This document shows, one piece after another, positions 1 to 5,958 of a DNA stretch of 8,577 nt. Under the pieces are notes generated by a model. It had not been told where the DNA came from. It made no database searches and was given only the letters and a program-made list of their open reading frames with translations. The translations under genes were made by a program, and so were the position numbers. The stretch covers positions 1 to 8,577 of the forward strand of contig CALEBD010000387.1 in assembly GCA_937944945.1 (NCBI GenBank), given 5' to 3'. Position 1 is the first letter of the stretch, and the number at the start of each line of letters is the position of its first letter. Origin of the DNA: an uncultured Clostridium sp. Its GTDB lineage: Bacteria > Bacillota > Clostridia > Peptostreptococcales > Peptostreptococcaceae.

Positions 1-723
1 TGCGATTTTTCGTTTACCTTGAAAATCTATATTATTATAAAATTCTAATGTATTTTTATTGTAATAACCTAAATTTAAAGCTTGATTTAGTATTTTGTTA
101 ATTAAATCATAAGAATATTTTTTACTTTCATTTATTCTTTTCAATTCATATGAATTATATGGGTAAATTTCTTCAGTTTGGATAGTGAAGTAATAGTCTG
201 ATTTTAGCTCAATAGGATATCCGCCACCTTCGCCTATAACTAGTTTTAAATTATCAATTATATTTGTATTTTCTAAAATCCATTCAGTACCGTATTTGCC
301 ACTTTGTTCTTCATCACATGAGCACATAAATATAATTGTATTTTCAGGTATATGTTTATTTAATGATAAGTTTCTCATTATTTCCATCCAAATTGAAACT
401 AATCCCTTACAATCAAGTGCACCTCTACCAACTACACAATTATTTGTGATGGTGGCTTTATCTGGTGGAAAGAGCCAATTTTCACTATTATAATTAGCTG
501 TATCTATATGAGAGTGAAGAAGTATTTTATTATCACTTTTTCCTTTTATAGTAGCAATTATATTTCCTTTGCCTGAAACTGGCTCGTAAATTTTATTTTC
601 AATACCTAAATTATCAAACACTTCTTTTATATATAAAACGCCTTCAATTTCATTATTTGAATCAATTGTAGTATTAATATTAATTAGATTGCAAAGACAA
701 TCTATTATTGTTTTTTGTATCAT
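1..723 (-). CDS. M20-family metallopeptidase (ArgE/DapE/carboxypeptidase-like), N-terminal 241 residues; 3' end outside window
   Basis: Open frame from the ATG at 721-723 to the left edge, so the C-terminus is missing. Seen in the translation: HSHIDT (70-75; His72 first metal ligand, Asp74), GRGALDCKG (99-107; bridging Asp104), CSCDEE (134-139; catalytic Glu138 and ligand Glu139) and a GEGGG turn (164-168). These match, in order and spacing, the two-metal catalytic core of M20 hydrolases, which cleave peptides or N-acyl amino acids in the cytosol. The substrate cannot be told. After residue 168 I do not see the EKG and GxxGHxS signatures of the usual lid (dimerisation) domain, so this may be an atypical member. 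An in-frame TAG five codons upstream fixes the start region. The only SD-like string (AGGA) lies 13 nt before the ATG, which is far. The gene begins 44 nt inside the end of the ATPase gene, so it is probably co-transcribed and translationally coupled. Confidence 0.85.
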   Translation of the reverse strand, partial: MIQKTIIDCLCNLININTTIDSNNEIEGVLYIKEVFDNLGIENKIYEPVSGKGNIIATIKGKSDNKILLHSHIDTANYNSENWLFPPDKATITNNCVVGRGALDCKGLVSIWMEIMRNLSLNKHIPENTIIFMCSCDEEQSGKYGTEWILENTNIIDNLKLVIGEGGGYPIELKSDYYFTIQTEEIYPYNSYELKRINESKKYSYDLINKILNQALNLGYYNKNTLEFYNNIDFQGKRKIA

Positions 724-1606
724 TTTTATATTTATATCCTAACATTCTAGATGAATTTAATACTACGAAAATTGAAGATGCATTGTGTATAATAGCTGCT
801 GCAATAGGATTTAAAAATCCCAATCCAGATAGAAGTATTCCGATTATATTTACGCAAACGGCAAATACCCAAATATTTTGTTTTATAATAGAGTATGTTT
901 TTTTGCTTAGAGCAATTGTTTCACATAAGAAATCAATTCTATCAGACATAAGTGTAATATCTGATGCATCTGATGCTATATCTGTTCCAGCCATACCCAT
1001 TGCGATTCCGACATTGGCAAGTGTAAGAGCAGGAGCATCATTAATTCCATCGCCAATCATAGCGACATGTTTTCCACTTGATTGGAGTTCTTTTATATAG
1101 TCTAATTTTTCTTGAGGAAGTAAATTTGATTTAAATTTATTTATCCCAACTTCATCACAAATTGCTTGGGCAGTATATTCATTGTCACCAGTAAGCATAA
1201 TGAAATCTTCTATACCGAGAGTTTTTAATTCATTGATAGTATCTTTAATATAAGGTCTGACTGTATCGGCAATAGATATACAACCTAGTATCTCATCATT
1301 TGAAACGACAACTAGAGCAGTTCTACCTAGTTTTTCTTCATGGTCTAAAAAATTATAAACCTGCTTATTTGAAAGAGGTTTAATTTGTTTATTTTGTGTT
1401 TTATAAATTTCGGGATTTAATTCATTTAAAAGTTTTCTATTTGAAACTTCGTAATAATTATTATTTATTTTTACATTTACACCACGTCCAAACATCATGT
1501 TGAACTCTCCATTTGGAATTTCATCTAAATTTAGATTCTCTTTTTCAACAAGATATTTTATAATTGATTTTCCATGTTTTTCACATTCCGGATGTGGATT
1601 TTCCAT
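680..1606 (-). CDS. Heavy-metal P1B-type ATPase, C-terminal part (N/P domain and last two membrane helices), separated from its N-terminal part by two in-frame TGA codons
   Basis: 308 residues from the ATG at 1604-1606, stop TAA. Seen: an HP dipeptide (5-6) near the nucleotide-binding region, the GRG loop (40-42), IADTVRP (112-118), LTGDN (138-142), the hinge GDGINDAP (185-192), then two hydrophobic helices with HNASS and NSSR (274-286). This is the second half of the cytoplasmic catalytic domain plus transmembrane segments 7 and 8 of a metal-export ATPase. By itself it lacks the phosphorylated Asp, so it cannot work alone. It is in the same frame as the upstream part (1628-2659); joined through the two TGAs the protein would be about 659 residues, a normal size for an ATPase with no N-terminal metal-binding domain. 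No good ribosome binding site precedes the ATG (upstream bases read GTGTGAAAAGTA), which argues against efficient independent translation. Metal specificity is unclear: the last helix has neither the Asp of Zn/Cd pumps nor the MSxS pattern of Cu pumps. Confidence 0.85.
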   Translation of the reverse strand: MENPHPECEKHGKSIIKYLVEKENLNLDEIPNGEFNMMFGRGVNVKINNNYYEVSNRKLLNELNPEIYKTQNKQIKPLSNKQVYNFLDHEEKLGRTALVVVSNDEILGCISIADTVRPYIKDTINELKTLGIEDFIMLTGDNEYTAQAICDEVGINKFKSNLLPQEKLDYIKELQSSGKHVAMIGDGINDAPALTLANVGIAMGMAGTDIASDASDITLMSDRIDFLCETIALSKKTYSIIKQNIWVFAVCVNIIGILLSGLGFLNPIAAAIIHNASSIFVVLNSSRMLGYKYKNDTKNNNRLSLQSN

Positions 1607-1630
1607 TACTTTTCACACTGCGTGCGCTCA
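1566..1630 (-). other. ATPase junction: two in-frame TGA codons and an imperfect direct repeat
   Basis: On the minus strand TGA lies at 1630-1628 and again at 1615-1613, separated by four sense codons (Ala-His-Ala-Val). TGTGAAAA followed by ATGGAAAATC occurs at 1617-1597 and again at 1585-1566; the repeats are offset by 32 and 31 nt because the short link is GTA in one copy and AC in the other. The first TGA is preceded by two Cys codons. A different frame of the same stretch (from about 1648) reads NEEKLLLSARSV, which resembles the usual EExLLxLAASxE stretch of these ATPases. This is compatible with a lesion made of a small indel plus a partial tandem duplication. The GC-rich core is unlike the surrounding AT-rich coding sequence. 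Confidence 0.8.
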
Positions 1631-2659
1631 ACAACAATTTCTCTTCATTTTTAAAAATTCATTTCTTTTAGATTTATCACATATTAAGATATCGACAACT
1701 TCTGGAGTACCTTTAGTTATTGTTCCAGTTTTGTCAAAGCAAATAGTCGTAACTTTGGCTAATTCTTCAATGACAACCCCACCTTTTATTAAAACTCCTT
1801 TTTTTGCAGCATTACCGACACTTGCAACAACTGCTGTTGGAGTCGCTAGTATCAATGCACAAGGGCACGCAATTACCAAAATAGACATTACACGCATTAT
1901 ATCTTTTGTAAGTAGAGCTGTTATAGCACAAATTAAAAGGATAGTTAGAAGGAAGAATTCCGCAAATTTATCGGCAGTTTTTTGAACATTACCTTTGTTT
2001 TCTTGGGCACTTTTCACTGTTTTGATAATTTGACCGAGTATAGTTTCGTTACCTATTTTTTGTGTGAGAATTTCTATAACTCCATTTTCATTTAAAGTAC
2101 CTACAAAAACTTTGTCTTTTGTAGTTTTATCAACTGGCATTGATTCACCTGTTATGGCGGATTCGTTTATCGTTGCTTGACCATTTTGAATAATACCGTC
2201 AACAGGAATTTTTTCGCCTGCTATAACTTGAATTATATCTCCCGGTCTTATTTCTCGTATTGATACTTCTTCAAATTTATTTCCGATTTTTTTTCTGCAT
2301 TTATATGGGACTAGTTGGATTAGAGAGCGGACTGCATTTTGTGTTTTTTTCATAGTTAAATCTTCTAGAAACTCGCCAAATATCATCATGAATGAAACTA
2401 TAGAACCAGATAGATATTCCCCAACATAGGTAGTGCCTATCAGTGCTAAGACGACTAATAATCCGGCAGTAACTTTTCTTTTTTTAATAGTTGCTAGTAC
2501 GGTAGATTTAATTACTACAAAGCCACCAATTATAAGTGGAATAATTTCAAATTTAAAATTATTTTCTGTAAAAAAGTGAAAAATAATAGCTAATATATTT
2601 AATATTAGTAAAGTAAAAGGAAGGATATATATATTGTATTTTTTTATAAATTTGCTCAT
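1628..2659 (-). CDS. Heavy-metal P1B-type ATPase, N-terminal part (six membrane helices, actuator domain, phosphorylation site), ends at an in-frame TGA
   Basis: 343 residues, start ATG 2657-2659 with a GAGGTG ribosome binding site. Seen: four hydrophobic segments at about 10-30, 39-58 and 63-98 (two helices), actuator motif TGES (170-173), helices at about 232-250 and 255-279 with the metal-binding CPC motif (265-267), and the phosphorylation site DKTGT (309-313, Asp309 phosphorylated by ATP). CPC places it among the heavy-metal (P1B) pumps, which export ions such as Cu, Zn or Cd across the cytoplasmic membrane. It has no HMA or His-rich N-terminal domain; a separate His-rich peptide is encoded just upstream. 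The frame stops at TGA 1628-1630, about 30 residues after DKTGT and before the nucleotide-binding HP region, so the polypeptide as read would be an inactive fragment. All domains needed continue in the same frame beyond a second TGA. Likely repressed by the divergent CsoR-type regulator. Confidence 0.88.
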   Translation of the reverse strand: MSKFIKKYNIYILPFTLLILNILAIIFHFFTENNFKFEIIPLIIGGFVVIKSTVLATIKKRKVTAGLLVVLALIGTTYVGEYLSGSIVSFMMIFGEFLEDLTMKKTQNAVRSLIQLVPYKCRKKIGNKFEEVSIREIRPGDIIQVIAGEKIPVDGIIQNGQATINESAITGESMPVDKTTKDKVFVGTLNENGVIEILTQKIGNETILGQIIKTVKSAQENKGNVQKTADKFAEFFLLTILLICAITALLTKDIMRVMSILVIACPCALILATPTAVVASVGNAAKKGVLIKGGVVIEELAKVTTICFDKTGTITKGTPEVVDILICDKSKRNEFLKMKRNCC

Positions 2660-2688
2660 ATTTTACACCTCATTTTAAAAAATTTTAA

Positions 2689-2711
2689 ACCTGAGAGAAA
2701 AACTCTCAGGT
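2689..2711 (-). terminator. Intergenic hairpin between the His-rich gene and the ATPase gene (possible attenuator or partial terminator)
   Basis: CCTGAGAG and CTCTCAGG form an 8-bp perfect stem (2690-2697 with 2703-2710, plus one flanking A-T pair) around a five-base loop. In the leftward transcript it lies just after the His-rich gene and is followed by TTTAAAATTTTTT, an interrupted U-rich stretch. It could give partial termination or protect the 3' end of the His-rich message, so that the small peptide is made in excess over the ATPase. No U-tract follows it on the plus strand. Confidence 0.5.
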
Positions 2712-2724
2712 GTATATTGTGATG

Positions 2725-2931
2725 TTATTTATCAGTCTTTTTCTTATTGAATAAACTAAATTTCTTTTTCTTATGGTCTTCGGAGTTATCTTGGTTATGC
2801 TTATGGTCATGGTGTTCGTGATTATGACTATGTTCGTGGTGATGATGTCCATGATCATGTTCTTCATTTATTCCAAATAAATCGTCCATATCCTCCATAT
2901 CATCAAATATTCCATGGTGACCTTCATGCAT
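2725..2931 (-). CDS. Small histidine-rich, probably metal-binding peptide
   Basis: 68 residues with 17 histidines, 13 of them between residues 25 and 45 as H-x-H and HHHH clusters alternating with Glu, Asp and Asn. The first third is acidic with DMEDMDD (11-17), and the tail is lysine-rich (54-68). It has no Cys, no signal peptide and no membrane segment, so it should be cytosolic. The start ATG has an excellent AAGGAGGT ribosome binding site. It is the first gene after the promoter at 2994-3022 and lies 65 bp before the ATPase gene. Inference: it buffers or delivers a divalent metal (Zn, Ni, Co or possibly Cu) and acts as a detached metal-binding domain for the pump, which lacks one. I do not recognise a named family; low-complexity composition means homology searches may not be informative. 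Confidence 0.8.
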   Translation of the reverse strand: MHEGHHGIFDDMEDMDDLFGINEEHDHGHHHHEHSHNHEHHDHKHNQDNSEDHKKKKFSLFNKKKTDK

Positions 2932-2961
2932 TTTAAATTACCTCCTTATTGATTAAATATA

Positions 2962-2990
2962 ATTAATATCCCCTATAGGGGGTTATTAAT
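2962..2990. promoter_or_regulatory. Likely CsoR-family operator
   Basis: The core CCCCTATAGGGG (2970-2981) is a perfect 12-bp palindrome flanked by ATTAATAT on the left and GTTATTAAT on the right, which extend the dyad with one extra G. CsoR/RcnR-family repressors are known to bind AT-flanked C-tract/G-tract palindromes of this kind. It begins just downstream of the -10 box of the leftward promoter and covers the expected transcription start, so a bound repressor would block the His-rich/ATPase operon. The regulator gene itself lies divergently about 110 bp away. Confidence 0.75.
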
Positions 2991-2993
2991 TAT

Positions 2994-3022
2994 ATTATAG
3001 GATTTATGGAAAAAAGTGTCAA
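2994..3022 (-). promoter_or_regulatory. Strong sigma-A-type promoter for the His-rich peptide/ATPase operon
   Basis: On the minus strand TTGACA (3022-3017) and TATAAT (2999-2994) are both perfect consensus boxes with an ideal 17-bp spacer. Transcription would start near 2987, inside the palindromic operator. A consensus promoter with an operator at the start site suggests high output when the repressor is released by metal. Confidence 0.85.
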
Positions 3023-3060
3023 TTATTTATAATAAAATGGTTAAAAAATAATATATAAGG

Positions 3061-3066
3061 TATAAT
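3061..3066 (+). promoter_or_regulatory. Possible -10 box for the CsoR-type regulator gene
   Basis: TATAAT lies 35 bp before the preferred start codon. No good -35 box is seen at the right distance (TGGTTA at 3038-3043 is poor). Another TATAAT at 3028-3033 is an alternative. The operator palindrome is about 80 bp upstream of this box, so autoregulation is not obvious. Confidence 0.3.
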
Positions 3067-3100
3067 TGATATGTTGTAAATGAGATTAGGAGGGGTTTTA

Positions 3101-3436
3101 ATGGGTAGTAATATACAAGAGAATAATCATGAGCATAATCATGCTCATTCAAATCATAAACATTCGGATGAAGATTATAAAAAGTTAATAAATAGGATGT
3201 CTAGAATTATTGGGCATGCTAATTCTGTAAAAACTATGATGGAAGAACATAGGGACTGCACAGAAATTTTAATACAAATATCAGCAGTAAAAGCTGCATT
3301 AAACAATTTAGGGAAGAAAATATTAGAAGATCATATAAACAAATGTATAGTAGATGTAGTGGGAGAAGAACAGTTAGAAGAAAAACAAAAATTATTAAAA
3401 GATTTAAATGATGCAATTGATAAATTCGTAAGATAA
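3101..3436 (+). CDS. CsoR-family metal-sensing transcriptional repressor with His-rich N-terminus
   Basis: 111 residues from the ATG at 3101. I prefer this to the upstream in-frame ATG at 3080 because AGGAGGGG (3088-3095) lies 5 nt before 3101 and would be inside the longer version. Residues 26-111 match the all-helical CsoR/RcnR family: RIIGHANSV (35-43), RDC (51-53), the Q-x-x-AVKAAL helix (59-67), and EDHINKC (76-82). Cys53, His78 and Cys82 are spaced 25 and 4 apart, exactly as in the Cu(I)-binding C-H-C set of Mycobacterium tuberculosis CsoR (36, 61, 65), which suggests copper sensing. The N-terminal H-x-H stretch (His 10, 12, 14, 16, 19, 21) is extra and could bind another metal or tune affinity, so Ni/Co/Zn sensing is not excluded. 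Metal binding is expected to release it from the palindrome at 2962-2990 and switch on the divergent efflux operon. Confidence 0.9.
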   Translation: MGSNIQENNHEHNHAHSNHKHSDEDYKKLINRMSRIIGHANSVKTMMEEHRDCTEILIQISAVKAALNNLGKKILEDHINKCIVDVVGEEQLEEKQKLLKDLNDAIDKFVR

Positions 3437-3442
3437 ATAATC

Positions 3443-3494
3443 AAATTTTACCCCTAAAAAATTATGAAAAAAATTTTTTGAAAGAGTAAAATTT
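3443..3494 (+). terminator. AT-rich nested hairpin after the regulator gene, weak terminator candidate
   Basis: AAATTTTAC (3443-3451) pairs with GTAAAATTT (3486-3494), and inside it AAAAAATT (3456-3463) pairs with AATTTTTT (3472-3479). The position a few bases after the stop codon suits a terminator, but the stem has almost no G-C pairs and no clean U-tract follows, so termination is uncertain. Confidence 0.35.
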
Positions 3495-3588
3495 ATTAAG
3501 AATATCTAGACTCAAGTAGGGGCAAAGCATCGGTAAAAAATAGATGATTTTTGGAAAATTATATCTATGTATTTTTGATTAAACTAAC
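3495..3588. other. Non-coding stretch between the CsoR-type gene and the nrd promoter, no assigned function
   Basis: Part of the 377-bp gap at 3437-3813. It contains a relatively GC-rich patch around 3517-3531 (GGGGCAAAGCATCGG) in otherwise AT-rich DNA. I see no open frame with a ribosome binding site and no complete known riboswitch. The rest of the gap is assigned to the hairpin, promoter, NrdR boxes and nrdD leader. Confidence 0.5.
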
Positions 3589-3617
3589 TTGATTGCACAC
3601 AATATATGGTGTAAAAT
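3589..3617 (+). promoter_or_regulatory. Promoter of the nrdDG operon
   Basis: TTGATT (3589-3594) and TAAAAT (3612-3617) are separated by 17 bp. The first NrdR box lies in the spacer. Transcription would start near 3624, giving a leader of about 190 nt before nrdD. Confidence 0.7.
3597..3612. promoter_or_regulatory. NrdR box 1
   Basis: ACACAATATATGGTGT closely fits the known 16-bp NrdR recognition sequence (ACACWATATATWGTGT). It lies between the -35 and -10 boxes, where bound NrdR would block RNA polymerase. NrdR is the ATP-cone/zinc-ribbon repressor that senses dATP/ATP; its gene is not in the window. Confidence 0.85.
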
Positions 3618-3627
3618 AAATCAGTCG

Positions 3628-3643
3628 GCACTAGATATTGTGC
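3628..3643. promoter_or_regulatory. NrdR box 2
   Basis: GCACTAGATATTGTGC has the same palindromic layout and starts exactly 31 bp after box 1, three helical turns, the spacing known for paired NrdR boxes. It sits just downstream of the expected transcription start. Confidence 0.8.
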
Positions 3644-3813
3644 TAAAGAAATGAATTTTTACATAAAAATAAAAGTTTATCACTTGAAAAATTAATAATT
3701 ATGTTGGTATTACTAGTGTATAAAGTATTAGTAAGAATATAGAAACCAATTTAAAAAATAAATACAAAAAACTTTAATGAAATAATAATACTATATAGAA
3801 AAAGGAGATAATA

Positions 3814-5943
3814 ATGTCAGCGAATTTAAGTATAATTAAAAGAGACGGAAGCAAAGCAGAATTTGATAAATTAAAGATAGAAAATGCTATATTAAAAGCA
3901 ATGAAATACGGTAGTGGTGTATTAGAAGAAGATATAGCAAAAGATATAGCAGAAGAAATAGAAAAGATATATTTACAAGGTTCGCCTTCTCCGACAGTTT
4001 CTAAAGTTGAAGAGTTAGTATATAAAGAATTAATAGATCATAAACAAGAATTAACTGCAAAAGCTTATGAAGGTTATAGAGCAGTACAATCATTCAAAAG
4101 AGAAGTAAATACAACAGATGACAGTATACTAGGTTTATTAGATAAAAGTAATGAAGATGTTTTAAACGAAAACTCAAACAAAAACGGTCAATTAGCATCT
4201 ACTCAAAGAGATTTAATGGCAGGAGAAGTTTCAAAAGATATAGCTAGAAGAAAATTAATACCTGCTCATATTGTTCAAGCTCATGATGAAGGGGTACTAC
4301 ATTACCACGACATGGACTACGCAATACAACCGATACACAACTGTATGTTAATAAACTTAGAAGATATGTTAACTAATGGAACAGTTATAAATAATAAATT
4401 AGTTGAATCACCAAAATCATTTGCTACTGCATGTACTGTTACAACACAAATAATAGCACAAATAGCAAGTGGACAATACGGTGGAAACTCAATAACTATA
4501 AAACATATAGCACCATTTTTAAGAGTTTCATACAATAAATATTTTGAAAAATATAAAGAAAAATATAGCTTAGAAATGGCACATGAATTAGCTGAAGATA
4601 GAATGTTAGAAGAGCTAAAATCAGGTATACAAACAATAAGATACCAATTATCTACTTTACACACAAGTAATGGACAATCACCTTTCTCAACAATCTACCT
4701 TGAAATAGAAGAAGGCGGAGCGTTCGAAAGAGAAGAAGCATTAATATGTGAAGAGATGATATTACAAAGATTAGAAGGTATGAAAAACTATAGAGGACAA
4801 GAAATAGGAGAAGAATTCCCTAAACTTGTTTACTTACTAGACGAACATAACTGTCTAGAAGGTGGAAAATACGATTATATAACTAAATTAGCAGCAAAAT
4901 GTAATACTAAGAGATTAGTTCCAGATTATCAAAGTGCAAAAATAATGAGAAGAAATTACGATGGCGAAACTTTCCCTCCAATGGGATGTAGATCTCACTT
5001 AAGTAACTGGAAAGATGAAAATGGAAACTACAAATGGTACGGAAGATTCAACCAAGGTGTTGTAAGTCTTAACTTAGTTCAAGTTGCATTAACTGCAAAT
5101 AAAGATATGAAAAAATTCTGGGAAGTATTAGATGAGAGACTAGATTTATGTAGAGAAGCTTTAATGGTTAGACATAATTTATTATTAGGTACTCCTTCTG
5201 ATATATCACCAATTCACTGGCAACATGGTGGAATTGCTAGACTTGAAAAAGGAGAAAAAATAGATCCATTATTAAAAAATGGATATTCAACTTTATCTTT
5301 AGGATATGTGGGTATATATGAAATGACACAAGCAATGCTTGGTGTTTCTCACACTACTGAAGAAGGTGAAGAATTCGCACTTCAAGTAATGAACCACTTA
5401 AAAGACGCTTGTGATTCATGGAAGAAAGAAACAGGTCTTGGATTTGGGTTATATGGAACTCCAGGAGAAAGTTTAACTTCAAGATTCTGTAGAATAGACA
5501 AACAAAAATTCGGTGAAATAGAAAATGTAACTGATAGAATGTACTACACTAACTCTTACCATGTTCATGTTACAGAGGAAATAGATGCATTTGAAAAATT
5601 AAAATTTGAAAGTCAATTCCATGATATAAGTTTAGGTGGATGCATAAGTTATGTAGAAGTTCCAGATATGAGTAAAAACTTACCTGCTGTTGAACAAATA
5701 ATAAACTACATCTACCACAATATCCAATATGCTGAAATAAATACAAAACCAGATGTTTGTTTCAAATGTGGATATACAGGAGAAATAAAATTAGATGACG
5801 ATATGGAATGGTATTGCCCAAACTGTGGAAACAAAGATAAAAACGAAATGCAAGTTATGAGAAGAACTTGTGGATATATTGGTTCTAACATGTGGGGTAA
5901 AGGACGTACTCAAGAAATCAGCCAAAGAGTTTTACATTTATAA
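3814..5943 (+). CDS. nrdD: Anaerobic (class III) ribonucleoside-triphosphate reductase
   Basis: 709 residues, start ATG with AAAGGAG 6-7 nt upstream. The enzyme reduces ribonucleoside triphosphates to deoxynucleotides without oxygen, using a glycyl radical and normally formate as reductant. Seen: an N-terminal ATP-cone (about 1-95, with the KRDGSKAEF start), the ten-stranded barrel with conserved active-site cysteines in HNCMLINL (Cys177) and MGCRS (Cys392), a C-terminal zinc ribbon with Cys649, 652, 668 and 671, and the radical site RTCGYIG with Gly687. Full length for the family. The ATP-cone means activity is switched by ATP/dATP. nrdG starts 15 bp after the stop, so both are made from one message, and paired NrdR boxes overlap the promoter. 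All key residues are present. Codon use is typical for a highly expressed gene in this AT-rich genome. Confidence 0.98.
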   Translation: MSANLSIIKRDGSKAEFDKLKIENAILKAMKYGSGVLEEDIAKDIAEEIEKIYLQGSPSPTVSKVEELVYKELIDHKQELTAKAYEGYRAVQSFKREVNTTDDSILGLLDKSNEDVLNENSNKNGQLASTQRDLMAGEVSKDIARRKLIPAHIVQAHDEGVLHYHDMDYAIQPIHNCMLINLEDMLTNGTVINNKLVESPKSFATACTVTTQIIAQIASGQYGGNSITIKHIAPFLRVSYNKYFEKYKEKYSLEMAHELAEDRMLEELKSGIQTIRYQLSTLHTSNGQSPFSTIYLEIEEGGAFEREEALICEEMILQRLEGMKNYRGQEIGEEFPKLVYLLDEHNCLEGGKYDYITKLAAKCNTKRLVPDYQSAKIMRRNYDGETFPPMGCRSHLSNWKDENGNYKWYGRFNQGVVSLNLVQVALTANKDMKKFWEVLDERLDLCREALMVRHNLLLGTPSDISPIHWQHGGIARLEKGEKIDPLLKNGYSTLSLGYVGIYEMTQAMLGVSHTTEEGEEFALQVMNHLKDACDSWKKETGLGFGLYGTPGESLTSRFCRIDKQKFGEIENVTDRMYYTNSYHVHVTEEIDAFEKLKFESQFHDISLGGCISYVEVPDMSKNLPAVEQIINYIYHNIQYAEINTKPDVCFKCGYTGEIKLDDDMEWYCPNCGNKDKNEMQVMRRTCGYIGSNMWGKGRTQEISQRVLHL

Positions 5944-5958
5944 AATGGAGTGGTTTTA

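Noticed and set aside
1497..1985. Plus-strand open frame opposite the ATPase
   Set aside because: Antisense shadow of a clear ATPase coding sequence; no ribosome binding site or family features. The same holds for the plus-strand frames at 296-493 and 708-1100 and the minus-strand frames at 3234-3416 and 4317-4664.
3080..3100. Upstream ATG giving a CsoR-type protein seven residues longer
   Set aside because: The ribosome binding site AGGAGGGG lies inside this extension and is ideally placed for the ATG at 3101.
3505..3555. Resemblance of GGGGCAAAGCATCGG to the 3' half of a c-di-GMP-I riboswitch
   Set aside because: The matching 5' half and the required pairing stems are not present, and the patch lies upstream of the nrd promoter.
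3651..3695. Short open frame (14 codons) in the nrdD leader
   Set aside because: No ribosome binding site and low-complexity AT-rich content; likely chance.
5950..5958. GTG at 5950 as the nrdG start
   Set aside because: It overlaps the GGAG ribosome binding site that serves the ATG at 5959.
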